Positions 16,837 through 24,523 of a stretch of 27,815 bases of DNA are shown here, in pieces. Made by a program: the position numbers and the translations under genes. The stretch comes from an uncultured Clostridium sp. (GTDB taxonomy: Bacteria; Bacillota; Clostridia; Clostridiales; Clostridiaceae), in NCBI RefSeq assembly GCF_900769625.1, contig NZ_CAAGHK010000004.1, positions 1 to 27,815 of the forward strand, given 5' to 3'. Every line of letters begins with the position of its first letter. Position 1 is the stretch's first letter. A model generated the notes under the pieces. The model saw only the letters and a list, made by a program, of their open reading frames with translations. It made no database searches and was not told where the DNA came from.

Positions 16837-17277
16837 ATGTTTGGATTAATACCTTTTAGAACTGATAGAGATGTAATTGGAGGAACTTTAGCCGGTTTCA
16901 TGAGCGATTTCTTTAATGATGATTTCTTAACACCAATGAGAATGAACTTTGATATGAGCAGATTCAATATTAAGGCTGATATGAGGGAGACAGATAATGA
17001 ATATCTCATAAGTGCAAAACTTCCGGGAGTAAATAAGGAGGATATAAGTCTTGATTATAGGAATAGCAATCTTACAATAAAGGCAAGAAAATCAGAATGT
17101 AGCAGTAATAATGAGAATAGCTGCATGAAGAGTTATGGAGAAATTGCAAGGTCATTTTACTTAGACAACGTAGATAAAGAAAGAATAAGGGCAAGATTTG
17201 ATAATGGAGAGCTTCAGATTATTGCACCGAAAGCATATAAGACTGAAAACCATAATTCGGGAATTTACATTGAATAG
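16837..17277 (+). CDS. hsp18: Hsp20/alpha-crystallin small heat-shock protein (first copy)
   Basis: This 146-residue ATP-independent chaperone binds unfolding proteins in the cytoplasm. The N-terminus MFGLIPFRTDRDV is a hydrophobic arm typical of clostridial Hsp18. The alpha-crystallin domain runs from about residue 45 (ADMRETDNEYLISAKLPGV) to about 130, with the conserved F-x-NGxLxI-like segment FDNGELQIIAPK. The C-terminal GIYIE supplies the I-x-I docking motif. AAAGGAGG precedes ATG 16837. It is the first of two tandem paralogues and lies about 155 bases downstream of a CtsR-type promoter. Several substitutions in the core (DYRNSNLTIKA, SYGEIARSFYLD) make it more divergent than its neighbour. 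Confidence 0.93.
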   Translation: MFGLIPFRTDRDVIGGTLAGFMSDFFNDDFLTPMRMNFDMSRFNIKADMRETDNEYLISAKLPGVNKEDISLDYRNSNLTIKARKSECSSNNENSCMKSYGEIARSFYLDNVDKERIRARFDNGELQIIAPKAYKTENHNSGIYIE

Positions 17278-17332
17278 AAATTAAAATTTGAGAACAATCA
17301 TTTTAGTTCAGTTAGATGACTGAATCAAAAAT

Positions 17333-17363
17333 TGAATCTCTGAGATTATTTTCAGAGAATCTA
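17333..17363. terminator. Hairpin between the two heat-shock genes
   Basis: GAATCTCTGA (from 17333) pairs with TTCAGAGAATC (to 17362) around a short loop, and a smaller TTCAG...CTGAA hairpin lies just before it. The tail (TATTAAAAA) is a poor T-run, so it may be a partial terminator or an mRNA-processing hairpin that sets the ratio of the two proteins. Confidence 0.45.
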
Positions 17364-17428
17364 TTAAAAATTAGATGTAAAAAATAATATTAACAACTTG
17401 TTTTGACAAGCTTAAAGGAGGATTTTAT

Positions 17429-17887
17429 ATGTTTGGAATAGTACCATTTAAAACTAATAATTCAGGTGTAAAAAGCGGTTATACAGGAGATTTGTTTGAT
17501 GATTTCTTTAACAGCGATTTTATAGCTCCTATAAGAATGGATAATGAAATGAGCAAGTTTAAGGTTGATGTTAAAGAAACTGATAAGGCTTATATAATAA
17601 GTGCTGATCTTCCAGGAGTAGATAAGAAGGATATAAGTGTAAACTATAAGAATAAATATATTATAATATCTGCTAAGAGAGAAGAAGAGCATGAAGAAAA
17701 AGATGACAAGAAAGAAAACAGCTATTTGAGAAAAGAAAAGATTTATGGCGAATTTTCAAGATCATTCTATTTTGATAATATACAGCATGACAATATAAAT
17801 GCAAAATTTGAAAATGGTGTGCTTAAGGTAGAGCTTCCTAAAGAAGTTAAAGAAGTAGATAAAGGCACTAAAATTGAGGTTGAATAG
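17429..17887 (+). CDS. hsp18: Hsp20/alpha-crystallin small heat-shock protein (second copy)
   Basis: This 152-residue small heat-shock protein is a paralogue of the gene just upstream, with the same MFGIVPFKTN start, the domain entry VDVKETDKAYIISADLPGV and the strongly conserved KIYGEFSRSFYFD and FENGVLKVELPKE segments. The C-terminal TKIEVE carries the I-x-V docking motif. A charged Glu/Lys insert (EEEHEEKDDKKE, about residues 88-99) distinguishes it. AAAGGAGG precedes ATG 17429. TTGACA at 17403-17408 has no -10 box before the ribosome binding site, so it is probably read from the upstream CtsR promoter. It matches the usual Clostridium Hsp18 better than the first copy does. Confidence 0.93.
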   Translation: MFGIVPFKTNNSGVKSGYTGDLFDDFFNSDFIAPIRMDNEMSKFKVDVKETDKAYIISADLPGVDKKDISVNYKNKYIIISAKREEEHEEKDDKKENSYLRKEKIYGEFSRSFYFDNIQHDNINAKFENGVLKVELPKEVKEVDKGTKIEVE

Positions 17888-18068
17888 TATATTAAATTAA
17901 TGGGATTATCTGAGATTTAAAGTGGTTTGTGTAAACTTTAATAAACGTAAAATTAAGGGATGAAATAAAGGTCACTTATCTTAATAGAAATATTATCTAT
18001 TTGGTTTAAGCAATACTACTTATAGGTGTTTAAAAGCATTTGATTATTAGAATTTTTAGATTAAATAT

Positions 18069-18112
18069 AGAAAGCATGAAGTTCTTATGTTGAGAATTTC
18101 ATGCTTTCTTCT
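18069..18112 (+). terminator. Terminator of the heat-shock operon
   Basis: AGAAAGCATGAA (18069-18080) pairs perfectly with TTCATGCTTTCT (18098-18109), extended by an inner TTCT/AGAA helix, and is followed by TCTT. The stretch 17888-18068 before it holds no gene. Confidence 0.75.
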
Positions 18113-18129
18113 TGATTGGGGGCGTGTAT

Positions 18130-18255
18130 TTGAATAAGATTGCTTTGCTTGAAAAAATAGAGGAATTGCGCCAATTGATGCATTACTTAATCACCAAAGA
18201 GAAAGATTTATTAAATACAGAAGTTATTAAAGTAAGTCAGCAGCTAAGTAAATAG
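18130..18255 (+). CDS. Spo0E-like aspartyl-phosphate phosphatase (41 residues)
   Basis: A 41-codon ORF starting at TTG 18130 reads LLEKIEELRQLMHYLITKEK and then TEVIKVSQQLSK. This fits the Spo0E family: two short helices with an I-x-x-L-R start and the signature (V/I)(I/L)xxSQxLD near the end, here VIKVSQQLS, with the usual Asp replaced by Ser. Such peptides dephosphorylate Spo0A~P and delay sporulation. GGGGG (18118-18122) lies seven bases upstream of TTG; an in-frame GTG at 18124 is too close to it. It is flanked by terminators on both sides. The missing Asp makes activity uncertain. Confidence 0.7.
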   Translation: MNKIALLEKIEELRQLMHYLITKEKDLLNTEVIKVSQQLSK

Positions 18256-18286
18256 ATAAATTGTAATTTGGGAGGATTTAATTACT

Positions 18287-18373
18287 GTGGAAAATGAAAT
18301 AGAACTAAAAACACTTAGTGATTCAATGCATATAAAAACAAGTAATGGTACAGAAGCAGCAGAGGATATATAG
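18287..18373 (+). CDS. Possible 28-residue peptide after the Spo0E-like gene
   Basis: GTG 18287 opens a 28-codon frame (ENEIELKTLSDSMHIKTSNG, then TEAAEDI) with a good GGGAGG (18270-18275) eleven bases upstream. It starts 31 bases after the Spo0E-like stop and precedes a strong terminator, so the two could share an mRNA. No family is recognised; it may also be the start of a decayed gene, because no long frame continues beyond the stop. Confidence 0.35.
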   Translation: MENEIELKTLSDSMHIKTSNGTEAAEDI

Positions 18374-18514
18374 GAATGAAGGAAATAGAGAGTTTTTAAA
18401 CTGTAATAAAAAATATAGACTTTGAAATATATAGCAATATTACACTTTGGAGGCTTTGAGAAATAAACTAGATATGCTTTGAATAAATCTATAGCCGATG
18501 ATTTAAAAAAGTAG

Positions 18515-18548
18515 TTCAGATGTGAACTAAGTTCACATCTGAATTTTT
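18515..18548 (+). terminator. Terminator after the Spo0E-like unit
   Basis: TTCAGATGTGAAC (18515-18527) pairs perfectly with GTTCACATCTGAA (18531-18543) over a 3-base loop, followed by six T. The stretch 18549-18800 beyond it holds no recognised gene. Confidence 0.85.
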
Positions 18549-18807
18549 TCCCGCAATATTTATGACGAAAATTATAAAAATTTAAGATTGTCAAGCAAAA
18601 ATGACTGAATATATGCAAAATATGATTTTAAGTAAGTTAAGAAACATTCTTATAATTATATGTGGATAAATGTTATTATAAGTATTTATTGTAGATGTGT
18701 TATAAATAAGAAATTTTAATGATTATATTGTAAGGAATTGTTAGTAGTTATAAGAATAAAATTGAAGAGAGATAATTATGATACAGATATAAGAAAATAC
18801 ATCAAAA

Positions 18808-18852
18808 AAGAGCTTTTACTCTAATGCTCAATTAATGCAGAAACTCTTTTTA
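18808..18852 (-). terminator. Terminator of the minus-strand beta-propeller gene
   Basis: On the minus strand AAAAAGAGTTT is followed by a long loop and a CTCTTTTTTG right arm ending in T-run, immediately after the stop of the convergent gene at 18859. Confidence 0.6.
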
Positions 18853-18858
18853 AGCGTG

Positions 18859-20361
18859 TTACATATTCATCTGCAAAATCTGTGGAACAATACATAGAAG
18901 TGTAGGATATACTTTTACTAATTGTTTATTAAGCATATTCAGTTCTTTAAAATAAGAATGGATCATCTTATTGGAATAGTTCTGTCCACAGCTACTGTAA
19001 TCTACTTTCCACACTTCAAGACCTTCAAATGGATTTGCAGTACCTAAATATAATTCATTTTCACATGAGACATATAAAGTTCTGCCTCCATAATTATTTG
19101 GATTATTCAAACCGCTGATAACAACTGGCTCAAAGTAGCAGCCATCCTTTGAGTAATACATATCAAATCCCTTTGGAAAATTATACTTGCATAGGAGAGC
19201 ATAGATTTTCTTATAGGCGTGTACAAGTTTAGTATAGTTTTTACGCCCTATTTTTTCGATATAAAAATCTTCATTATACATGATGTCAACGAGTAATGTT
19301 TTTATATTGGTTGAACTATCATAGGTTGTAAGAATGAGATTGTCTTTAAATTCTTTTATCTGCCATCCATATACGTTAAACACGTTGTTGAATCCGGCAT
19401 TAAAGCCAGATAAGCTCTTGTTTCGTTTACCCTTTGTAGGAACTGATGGTGAAAGAGGAGTGCCACCTGCAATAAGCTGCCAGTTATCATTTTTATCAAT
19501 TCTGATTAAATCGAAGCCTAAAGGAATAAATAGAGCAAGTGGAATCTGCTTTGTTACTGCTACATAGAGGTGCTCTTTAAATTGGCCGGTAGACATTATA
19601 TTTGAATTCATGCTGTCACCAAAGCCTTTATCAGCAACCTTAACCCATTTATTAGTTCTGGGATTTAAGTTTTTTGAACGCCATACTTCTGCACCTTCGG
19701 CAGTAGATATACAGACATATAGCTTATTATTAAATACATTTAAGGCATCTATTCCGCCCATAGGATTCATTGAAGAAATGAAGTTTTTGCTTCGTGGATT
19801 AATGACAGATTTAAATGGTTCTATTTCAGGGTCAGGAGAAGAGTATAAAAGCGGGGTATTGCCACCGATTCCTGATTCTAGGGCAGCCATGTACAGTTTG
19901 CCGTTAAATGAGGCTAAGGCCCTTGAACTTGTTCCTGCAAGATAAGAAGTATCAATTTTAATCCAGTGACATCCATCATCACTCTTGAATAATTTTATAT
20001 TTTCACCCATTGATGCAGCATAAATTGAACATGAATTATAAGTCTTATGTGTAATCATTGCTCTGAATCCTATTACCTTATCTCGAGGAACAGCTTTAAA
20101 TACCTGCTGCCAAGTACATGTGCCATCTTTTTTGTATCGCCAGATTTCTGCATTGTTGTCATTTCCAGTTATAAATACAGGGGGAACAGGTGCAGCAGCG
20201 CCCATGGAAGTGGGCAGGGAAGAAATGAGATTTCTTGAAGTTGCTACATAAATATAATCACCAAGTTCTGTCATAGACCAGGCATAGCTGTTTTGTATGG
20301 CATTGCTTAAGTCTTTTGTATCAAACCCGTTGGTTTGTGTTAATTCTTTAAAAGTAAACAT
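18859..20361 (-). CDS. Unrecognised beta-propeller-like protein
   Basis: The 500-residue protein has a recurring pattern of a short strand LYVxxxxxxGAEVWR followed by a W-x-x-V strand: YIYVATSRN, AEIWRYKKDG, KLYMAALESG, KLYVCISTAEGAEVWRSKN with the following KWVKVADKGFGD, HLYVAVTKQI, and ELYLGTANPFEGLEVWKVD. This is the repeat seen in Kelch-like/sialidase-like propellers of unknown function, so a propeller fold with about six or seven blades is inferred. There is no signal peptide or membrane helix, which suggests a cytoplasmic or non-classically released protein. AAGGAG precedes the ATG at 20361 on the minus strand. The last 50 residues are helical in character and fall outside the repeat. 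I cannot assign a function. Confidence 0.7.
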   Translation of the reverse strand: MFTFKELTQTNGFDTKDLSNAIQNSYAWSMTELGDYIYVATSRNLISSLPTSMGAAAPVPPVFITGNDNNAEIWRYKKDGTCTWQQVFKAVPRDKVIGFRAMITHKTYNSCSIYAASMGENIKLFKSDDGCHWIKIDTSYLAGTSSRALASFNGKLYMAALESGIGGNTPLLYSSPDPEIEPFKSVINPRSKNFISSMNPMGGIDALNVFNNKLYVCISTAEGAEVWRSKNLNPRTNKWVKVADKGFGDSMNSNIMSTGQFKEHLYVAVTKQIPLALFIPLGFDLIRIDKNDNWQLIAGGTPLSPSVPTKGKRNKSLSGFNAGFNNVFNVYGWQIKEFKDNLILTTYDSSTNIKTLLVDIMYNEDFYIEKIGRKNYTKLVHAYKKIYALLCKYNFPKGFDMYYSKDGCYFEPVVISGLNNPNNYGGRTLYVSCENELYLGTANPFEGLEVWKVDYSSCGQNYSNKMIHSYFKELNMLNKQLVKVYPTLLCIVPQILQMNM

Positions 20362-20567
20362 AGATATTCTCCTTGAGTTTTTATTAATTCCGTATGATTC
20401 AATATATGTTTTTTAGAGAATAAGGGTGAAAATAAAAAATATTTGTATTGTCAGGGAGATTTAGTGTAGAAATCTTATTAATGAAAGCAAAATGTTTAAT
20501 GATTTTTATGAAATAGTTAAAAAATTACGATGATCAATAAAAAAATAAGAGATTTATTCTTTATTAG

Positions 20568-20771
20568 TTGACAAAATAAGTTCATAATGGTAACATAGTT
20601 ACAAAATAATCCCTTTAAATTGATTCGAGAAATCAGTAAGGAAGTTATAGTATGCTTTGAAAACATCTGTATAGTTGTATAATGATAATCTGGCAGGACC
20701 ATATATAAAAATACAGAAAGCGCTAGAGATTAGAGTAATGCAGTCTTCCTTATATTAAGGAAGGCTTTTTT
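20568..20771 (+). ncRNA. Candidate short transcript upstream of the symporter gene
   Basis: A promoter TTGACA (20568-20573), 17-base gap, TAACAT (20591-20596) is followed about 150 bases later by a terminator in which CTTCCTT (20743-20760 region) pairs with AAGGAAG and runs into TTTTTTT ending at 20771. No ORF with a ribosome binding site lies between. It could be a small RNA or a leader that stops before the symporter gene at 21183. I did not recognise a known riboswitch in it. Confidence 0.4.
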
Positions 20772-20772
20772 T

Positions 20773-20890
20773 AAGGTATAGGAAAGTATAAAAATTTTTA
20801 AAGCTGAAACCTAGTTATACCAATGGATTAAGAGGCATGAAAAGGCTAAAGTTTTATCCACAAAGTTGGGCGTGGAGCAGCCACTTTTGT
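20773..20890 (+). repeat. Dispersed 117-nt structured element, copy B
   Basis: It starts AAGGTATAGGAAAGTATAAA and ends GCAGCCACTTTTGT, aligning to 16380-16496 along its full length with one extra T and about ten substitutions, in the same orientation. Like copy A it begins directly after the T-run of a terminator. Sequence similarity stops at both ends, which defines the element's borders. Confidence 0.75.
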
Positions 20891-20940
20891 TCTAAGAAAA
20901 TACAGAAATACTCTAACTTGAAAGTGTGTTATATCAATTG

Positions 20941-21018
20941 AGTTAATTAGCCGATAGTTAAAGAAACGGCATTAATTAGTTAAAAGTTGCCGGTTAATAA
21001 GTAACAGCTGTCAGTTAA
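20941..21018. repeat. Array of five RGTTAA motifs upstream of the symporter gene
   Basis: AGTTAA or GGTTAA occurs at 20941, 20956, 20978, 20992 and 21013, spaced 15, 22, 14 and 21 bases, so the pattern nearly repeats every 36 bases. GCCG...CGGC arms surround part of it. It could be a set of regulator sites or decayed tandem duplications. The rest of 20891-21182 holds no gene. Confidence 0.4.
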
Positions 21019-21182
21019 AGAATAAATATCTGAAAGAAATTTATAAAAGTATATTAAAGTATCAATTAAAGATATTTCAGAGGAATATCGAAAGTAAATG
21101 TCAATTGTAAAGATGCATACTTAACCTTATGTAGTTATTCAGTTTCACAATCAGGGAAATGAACTAATAAGGAGAAATAAAA

Positions 21183-22553
21183 ATGAATAAGAAAAGTAAT
21201 AATAATGGAAATGTTTTAGCAGTGAAAATGGCAGTTTCACTGATTTTAGGACTAATAGCAGGTGTGGGATGCATATTCCTCAGAGAAAACGTCGGAGCAG
21301 GAAGCAGTTTATGGACAACGATAAACAGTCTGTTGTTTCAGGATATTTCAGTAGAGGGAGCTACAGGTGCAATTGGAATATTCTATATTTTAGGACAGCT
21401 GTTTATAAAATCTTTACAGCTTGTAATAGTACCAATGGTATTTACTTCAATAGCTCTTGCAATGTGTAAGATAAGCGATACAAAGAAGCTTGGACGTATA
21501 TCATATAAGACTATTTTAGGTTTTTTATCAACATCAGTTTTTGCATTAGTACTTGCCGGAGTTATTGGATTTGTAATTAAGAATATGGGCTTATTTACAG
21601 CTAATGTTGAAAATGTATCTGCACAGGCAGGAAATGTAAGTTCATCTAATCCATTAATGATAATAGTAAATGCAGTACCAAGCAATATTGCACAGGCATT
21701 TTCTTCAAATGGAAGTGTACTTGCAATAGTATTTACAGCAGTAGTTACAGGATTATGTATAAATACACTTGGTGATAAAATAAAAATGCTTAAGAATTTA
21801 TTAGAAGACATCAATTCAATAATCACAGTATTTTTAAGCTATATAATAACTAAGTTTGGACCTTTTGCAATATTTGTACTTATAACAAGAACATTTGCAA
21901 TTTACGGTGTAGACAATTTAAAACCAGCTCTTGTTTATGTAGTGACAACAGTTATTGCATTATTGATATTCCTTGTGTTTGGTTATGCAGCATTTGTTGG
22001 TATCGGAGCAAAGATAAATCCAGCAATGTTTGTAAAGAAAATTGGTAAAGTTGCTTTATTTGGATTTTCAACATCATCTTCAGCAGCAACACTTCCTTTA
22101 AATACAAAGACAGTTACAGAAGAGTTAGGCGTAAGTGAAGATGTAGCATCATTCATATTACCACTTGGAATGACAATAAACATGAATGGAACAGCAATAA
22201 TGCAGGTTATCGCTGCAATATTTATTGCAACAAGTGCAGGATATAATGTAACAGTTACCAATATCGTAGTAATATCACTTTTAGCACTCATTGCATCAAT
22301 TGGAACACCAGCAGCACCAGGAGCAGGAGCAATAATACTATTTACAGTGCTTACAGGTATGGGATATAATAATGATGCTGCAATTTTAGCATATTCGTTA
22401 ATACTTGCGATTAATAGACCTATTGAAATGCTGGTAACATCATTAAATGTTGTTGGTGATGCAGCTACATGTGTAGTAGTTGCAAAATCAGAAGGAATGC
22501 TTAATGAAGACATTTATAATAGCGAAGAAAATTTAGATCTTGAAACAGTTTAA
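21183..22553 (+). CDS. Dicarboxylate/amino acid:cation symporter (DAACS family)
   Basis: This integral membrane protein of 456 residues imports an acidic amino acid, dicarboxylate or cystine with Na+ or H+. Family marks are the serine-rich re-entrant loop FSTSSSAATLPLN, the cation-site motif MTINMNGTAIMQ and the substrate-site region with NVVGDAATCVVV near the end. The N-terminus has a large extracellular loop (SSLWTTINSLLFQDISVEG) as in the TcyP-like cystine branch, so cystine is possible, but substrate cannot be set from sequence. AAGGAGAAATAAA precedes ATG 21183. It is a single-gene unit closed by its own terminator, with a motif-rich 290-base upstream region after repeat copy B. Confidence 0.9.
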   Translation: MNKKSNNNGNVLAVKMAVSLILGLIAGVGCIFLRENVGAGSSLWTTINSLLFQDISVEGATGAIGIFYILGQLFIKSLQLVIVPMVFTSIALAMCKISDTKKLGRISYKTILGFLSTSVFALVLAGVIGFVIKNMGLFTANVENVSAQAGNVSSSNPLMIIVNAVPSNIAQAFSSNGSVLAIVFTAVVTGLCINTLGDKIKMLKNLLEDINSIITVFLSYIITKFGPFAIFVLITRTFAIYGVDNLKPALVYVVTTVIALLIFLVFGYAAFVGIGAKINPAMFVKKIGKVALFGFSTSSSAATLPLNTKTVTEELGVSEDVASFILPLGMTINMNGTAIMQVIAAIFIATSAGYNVTVTNIVVISLLALIASIGTPAAPGAGAIILFTVLTGMGYNNDAAILAYSLILAINRPIEMLVTSLNVVGDAATCVVVAKSEGMLNEDIYNSEENLDLETV

Positions 22554-22575
22554 TTATAGTTTCTATAAAGATAAT

Positions 22576-22619
22576 AAAAAAATGAGAACTGGCTTTTAAT
22601 GAGTCAGTTCTCATTTTTA
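22576..22619 (+). terminator. Terminator of the symporter gene
   Basis: AAAAATGAGAACTG pairs perfectly with CAGTTCTCATTTTT over a 13-base loop, about 25 bases after the stop codon. Confidence 0.88.
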
Positions 22620-22771
22620 TGGAATCTTCAGACTTAAATACTTTATGGATAGTTATATTACAATAAATATATGTAAAGTATTAAAAATATATTATAAAAA
22701 ACTAGTATGAACTAATATACTAATCTGATTATATATTGAAATTATGAGCATGAGGTAAGGAGAACAGCTTC

Positions 22772-23653
22772 ATGGCATCAAAACATGAACATCATAAAAG
22801 AAGGCATAAAAAACATTTAAATAATCAGTTAAAAAAAGATGCACTTTCAGCGTATGATGCGGAAGTCATAGAATTATTATATGAACAGATTAATTCGCTT
22901 ATAATATTTTTAGAAAGCGATATGTTTTTTTTCAGATATGGCCAGAATCTCATTTATGAAATAATTTCTGAAAATGAAGAAAGAGAGTTTTATTTCTTTG
23001 AAGTATCAGCTAGTCTGATAAAGGCTAATCTATTGGCATTATATGCATCTATATATGCAGTACAGATTAACTATAAAAGATATAATATGCAGATAAGAAG
23101 AAAACAGCAGGGGAGGATGAAGTTCAGCCTGAGAGCAGAAAGAATTATTGCTGAAGCATCAGTAATGACTGCAATTCTATTTCTGCTGCAATTCATAGGA
23201 ACAATAGGAATATTCAGAAGAGGTTTCCTTAATTCAAACAATAGTTCAAAAAGCGAATCAATACAATTATGTCTTATAGAGATAAGAGCATTTCAGATTA
23301 GATATTGGGCTGATTGTTTTTTGATTAAATCTACAATAAGCAGTATGGAACTTGTCAGAAGCAAATATGACAAAAAAAATATATCACATTATAAAAGTGA
23401 AAATCCTGATATTCCAGCAGTAATTTCAGGAGAGTTGTATTTTGTTCAGAGAACTATGCTTTTATATGCCAATATATTAATTTATAAAAATCTTATGAAT
23501 GATTATAATGAAGAAGATAAAAATTATATCTTAATTCCCAATGTGATTATAATTATAGGAAATATTATAGGTGAAGTAGCAAATGTGAATGTATTACTAT
23601 CATATATAGAAATTTACATGAGAAATGTAAATGAGCCTATCTTTGGACGATAA
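22772..23653 (+). CDS. Unrecognised protein, possibly membrane-associated
   Basis: I do not recognise this 293-residue protein. Its first 22 residues are very basic and His-rich (ASKHEHHKRRHKKHLNNQLK). A region with helical character follows, then two hydrophobic stretches: about 128-148 (EASVMTAILFLLQFIGTIGIF) and about 242-266 (ILIPNVIIIIGNIIGEVANV). Other parts (SLIKANLLALYASIYAVQIN) are amphipathic. It has no cysteine motifs or catalytic signatures. AAGGAGA lies eight bases before ATG 22772, and the gene stands alone between the symporter terminator and a bidirectional terminator. Codon use matches the neighbours. A small, lineage-specific spore or envelope protein would be one guess, but nothing in the sequence proves it. 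Confidence 0.6.
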   Translation: MASKHEHHKRRHKKHLNNQLKKDALSAYDAEVIELLYEQINSLIIFLESDMFFFRYGQNLIYEIISENEEREFYFFEVSASLIKANLLALYASIYAVQINYKRYNMQIRRKQQGRMKFSLRAERIIAEASVMTAILFLLQFIGTIGIFRRGFLNSNNSSKSESIQLCLIEIRAFQIRYWADCFLIKSTISSMELVRSKYDKKNISHYKSENPDIPAVISGELYFVQRTMLLYANILIYKNLMNDYNEEDKNYILIPNVIIIIGNIIGEVANVNVLLSYIEIYMRNVNEPIFGR

Positions 23654-23759
23654 TAGTCAATGTAAAAAAAATTACTAGTTTTTGTTATTTTGATAATAGC
23701 TATATCATCTATCAAATTCAATTTTTATAATTTGAAAGTAATTATATTAAATTTAAAAG

Positions 23760-23807
23760 AAATTAGGAATGTAGAAGGGTCTGTATAATTCTCTACATTC
23801 CTAATTT
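23760..23807. terminator. Bidirectional terminator between convergent genes
   Basis: AATTAGGAATGTAGA (23761-23775) pairs perfectly with TCTACATTCCTAATT (23792-23806) over a 16-base loop, with A-rich left and T-rich right flanks, so it can serve the gene at 22772-23653 and nrdG on the opposite strand. Confidence 0.85.
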
Positions 23808-23841
23808 TATTATATTACAGGATTGTATTTCAATTTTATTA

Positions 23842-24345
23842 TCAGCTTCCAGAATATAAGACTATTGAAGCTGTTTCTAAGCTTTTAGGCACATCTATAA
23901 CCTTCTGATTAGTGCTGCCCATATATTTCAGGGTAATATCCTTCAAGCCATCTTCAAATCTTCCATCGACAATTACATCAACCAATGGAAGAACTTTAGA
24001 TTTTAAGTCGTCTTTAAGGATATCTTCAAAGAGATATCCAGTCCACAGCCATATAGTTTTAGTGTTTCCAAAATACTGCCTGAATTCCTCAAGCAGGGGC
24101 AGAATGCCTGGAACATTATCAAGAGGATCTCCTCCAAGTAAAGATAATCCTGCTGTATATCGGTTTGAGCTTTTTTCAATTATCTGTTTTATTGTTTCTG
24201 CTGTAAAAGGTTCACCATTTTTAAAATCCCATGTTTCAGGCTGAAAGCAGCCTTTGCAGTGATGTGTACATCCAGAAGTAAATAGGCTGGTTCTCAGACC
24301 CGGGCCATTAGCAACATCATTGTATTTAATTTTTGAATAGTACAT
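23842..24345 (-). CDS. nrdG: Anaerobic ribonucleotide reductase activating enzyme (radical SAM)
   Basis: NrdG uses S-adenosylmethionine and a [4Fe-4S] cluster to form the glycyl radical on NrdD. The 167 residues match the short NrdG family: the start KIKYNDVANGPGLRTSLF and the cluster motif CTHHCKGC (Cys26, 30, 33) are diagnostic, followed by LSLLGGDPLDN and the IWLWTGYLFED segment. GGAAGGAG lies upstream of the ATG at 24345 on the minus strand. It follows nrdD by 178 bases in the same direction, with a hairpin between, which may reduce its expression relative to nrdD. It acts in the cytoplasm and only without oxygen. Confidence 0.95.
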   Translation of the reverse strand: MYYSKIKYNDVANGPGLRTSLFTSGCTHHCKGCFQPETWDFKNGEPFTAETIKQIIEKSSNRYTAGLSLLGGDPLDNVPGILPLLEEFRQYFGNTKTIWLWTGYLFEDILKDDLKSKVLPLVDVIVDGRFEDGLKDITLKYMGSTNQKVIDVPKSLETASIVLYSGS

Positions 24346-24413
24346 ATTTATTTACTCCTTCCATAATATTTTATCAAGTTTCATTATATTAAGACTTATA
24401 TTTTTAAGAATAT

Positions 24414-24458
24414 AGAAAATAGTGAAAAGCAGCGTAAACTGACTTTTCACTATTTTAT
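24414..24458 (-). terminator. Hairpin between nrdD and nrdG
   Basis: AAAATAGTGAAAAG and CTTTTCACTATTTT form a perfect 14-base stem, extended by CAG/CTG around a small loop. On the minus strand it is followed by CTATATTCTTAAAAA, a weak T-run, so partial termination between nrdD and nrdG is plausible. Confidence 0.6.
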
Positions 24459-24523
24459 ATTAATTATAAATGAAGTATTTTTTATATAGTAAATTAATAG
24501 CCGATTATACTATAAATTATAAT

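Noticed and set aside
17403..17408. TTGACA as a separate promoter for the second heat-shock gene
   Set aside because: The ribosome binding site begins about ten bases later, leaving no room for a -10 box and a start site.
20600..20771. T-box or purine riboswitch before the symporter gene
   Set aside because: The T-box sequence (AGGGTGGNACCGCG) and the purine-riboswitch core were not found, so only an unassigned RNA is claimed.
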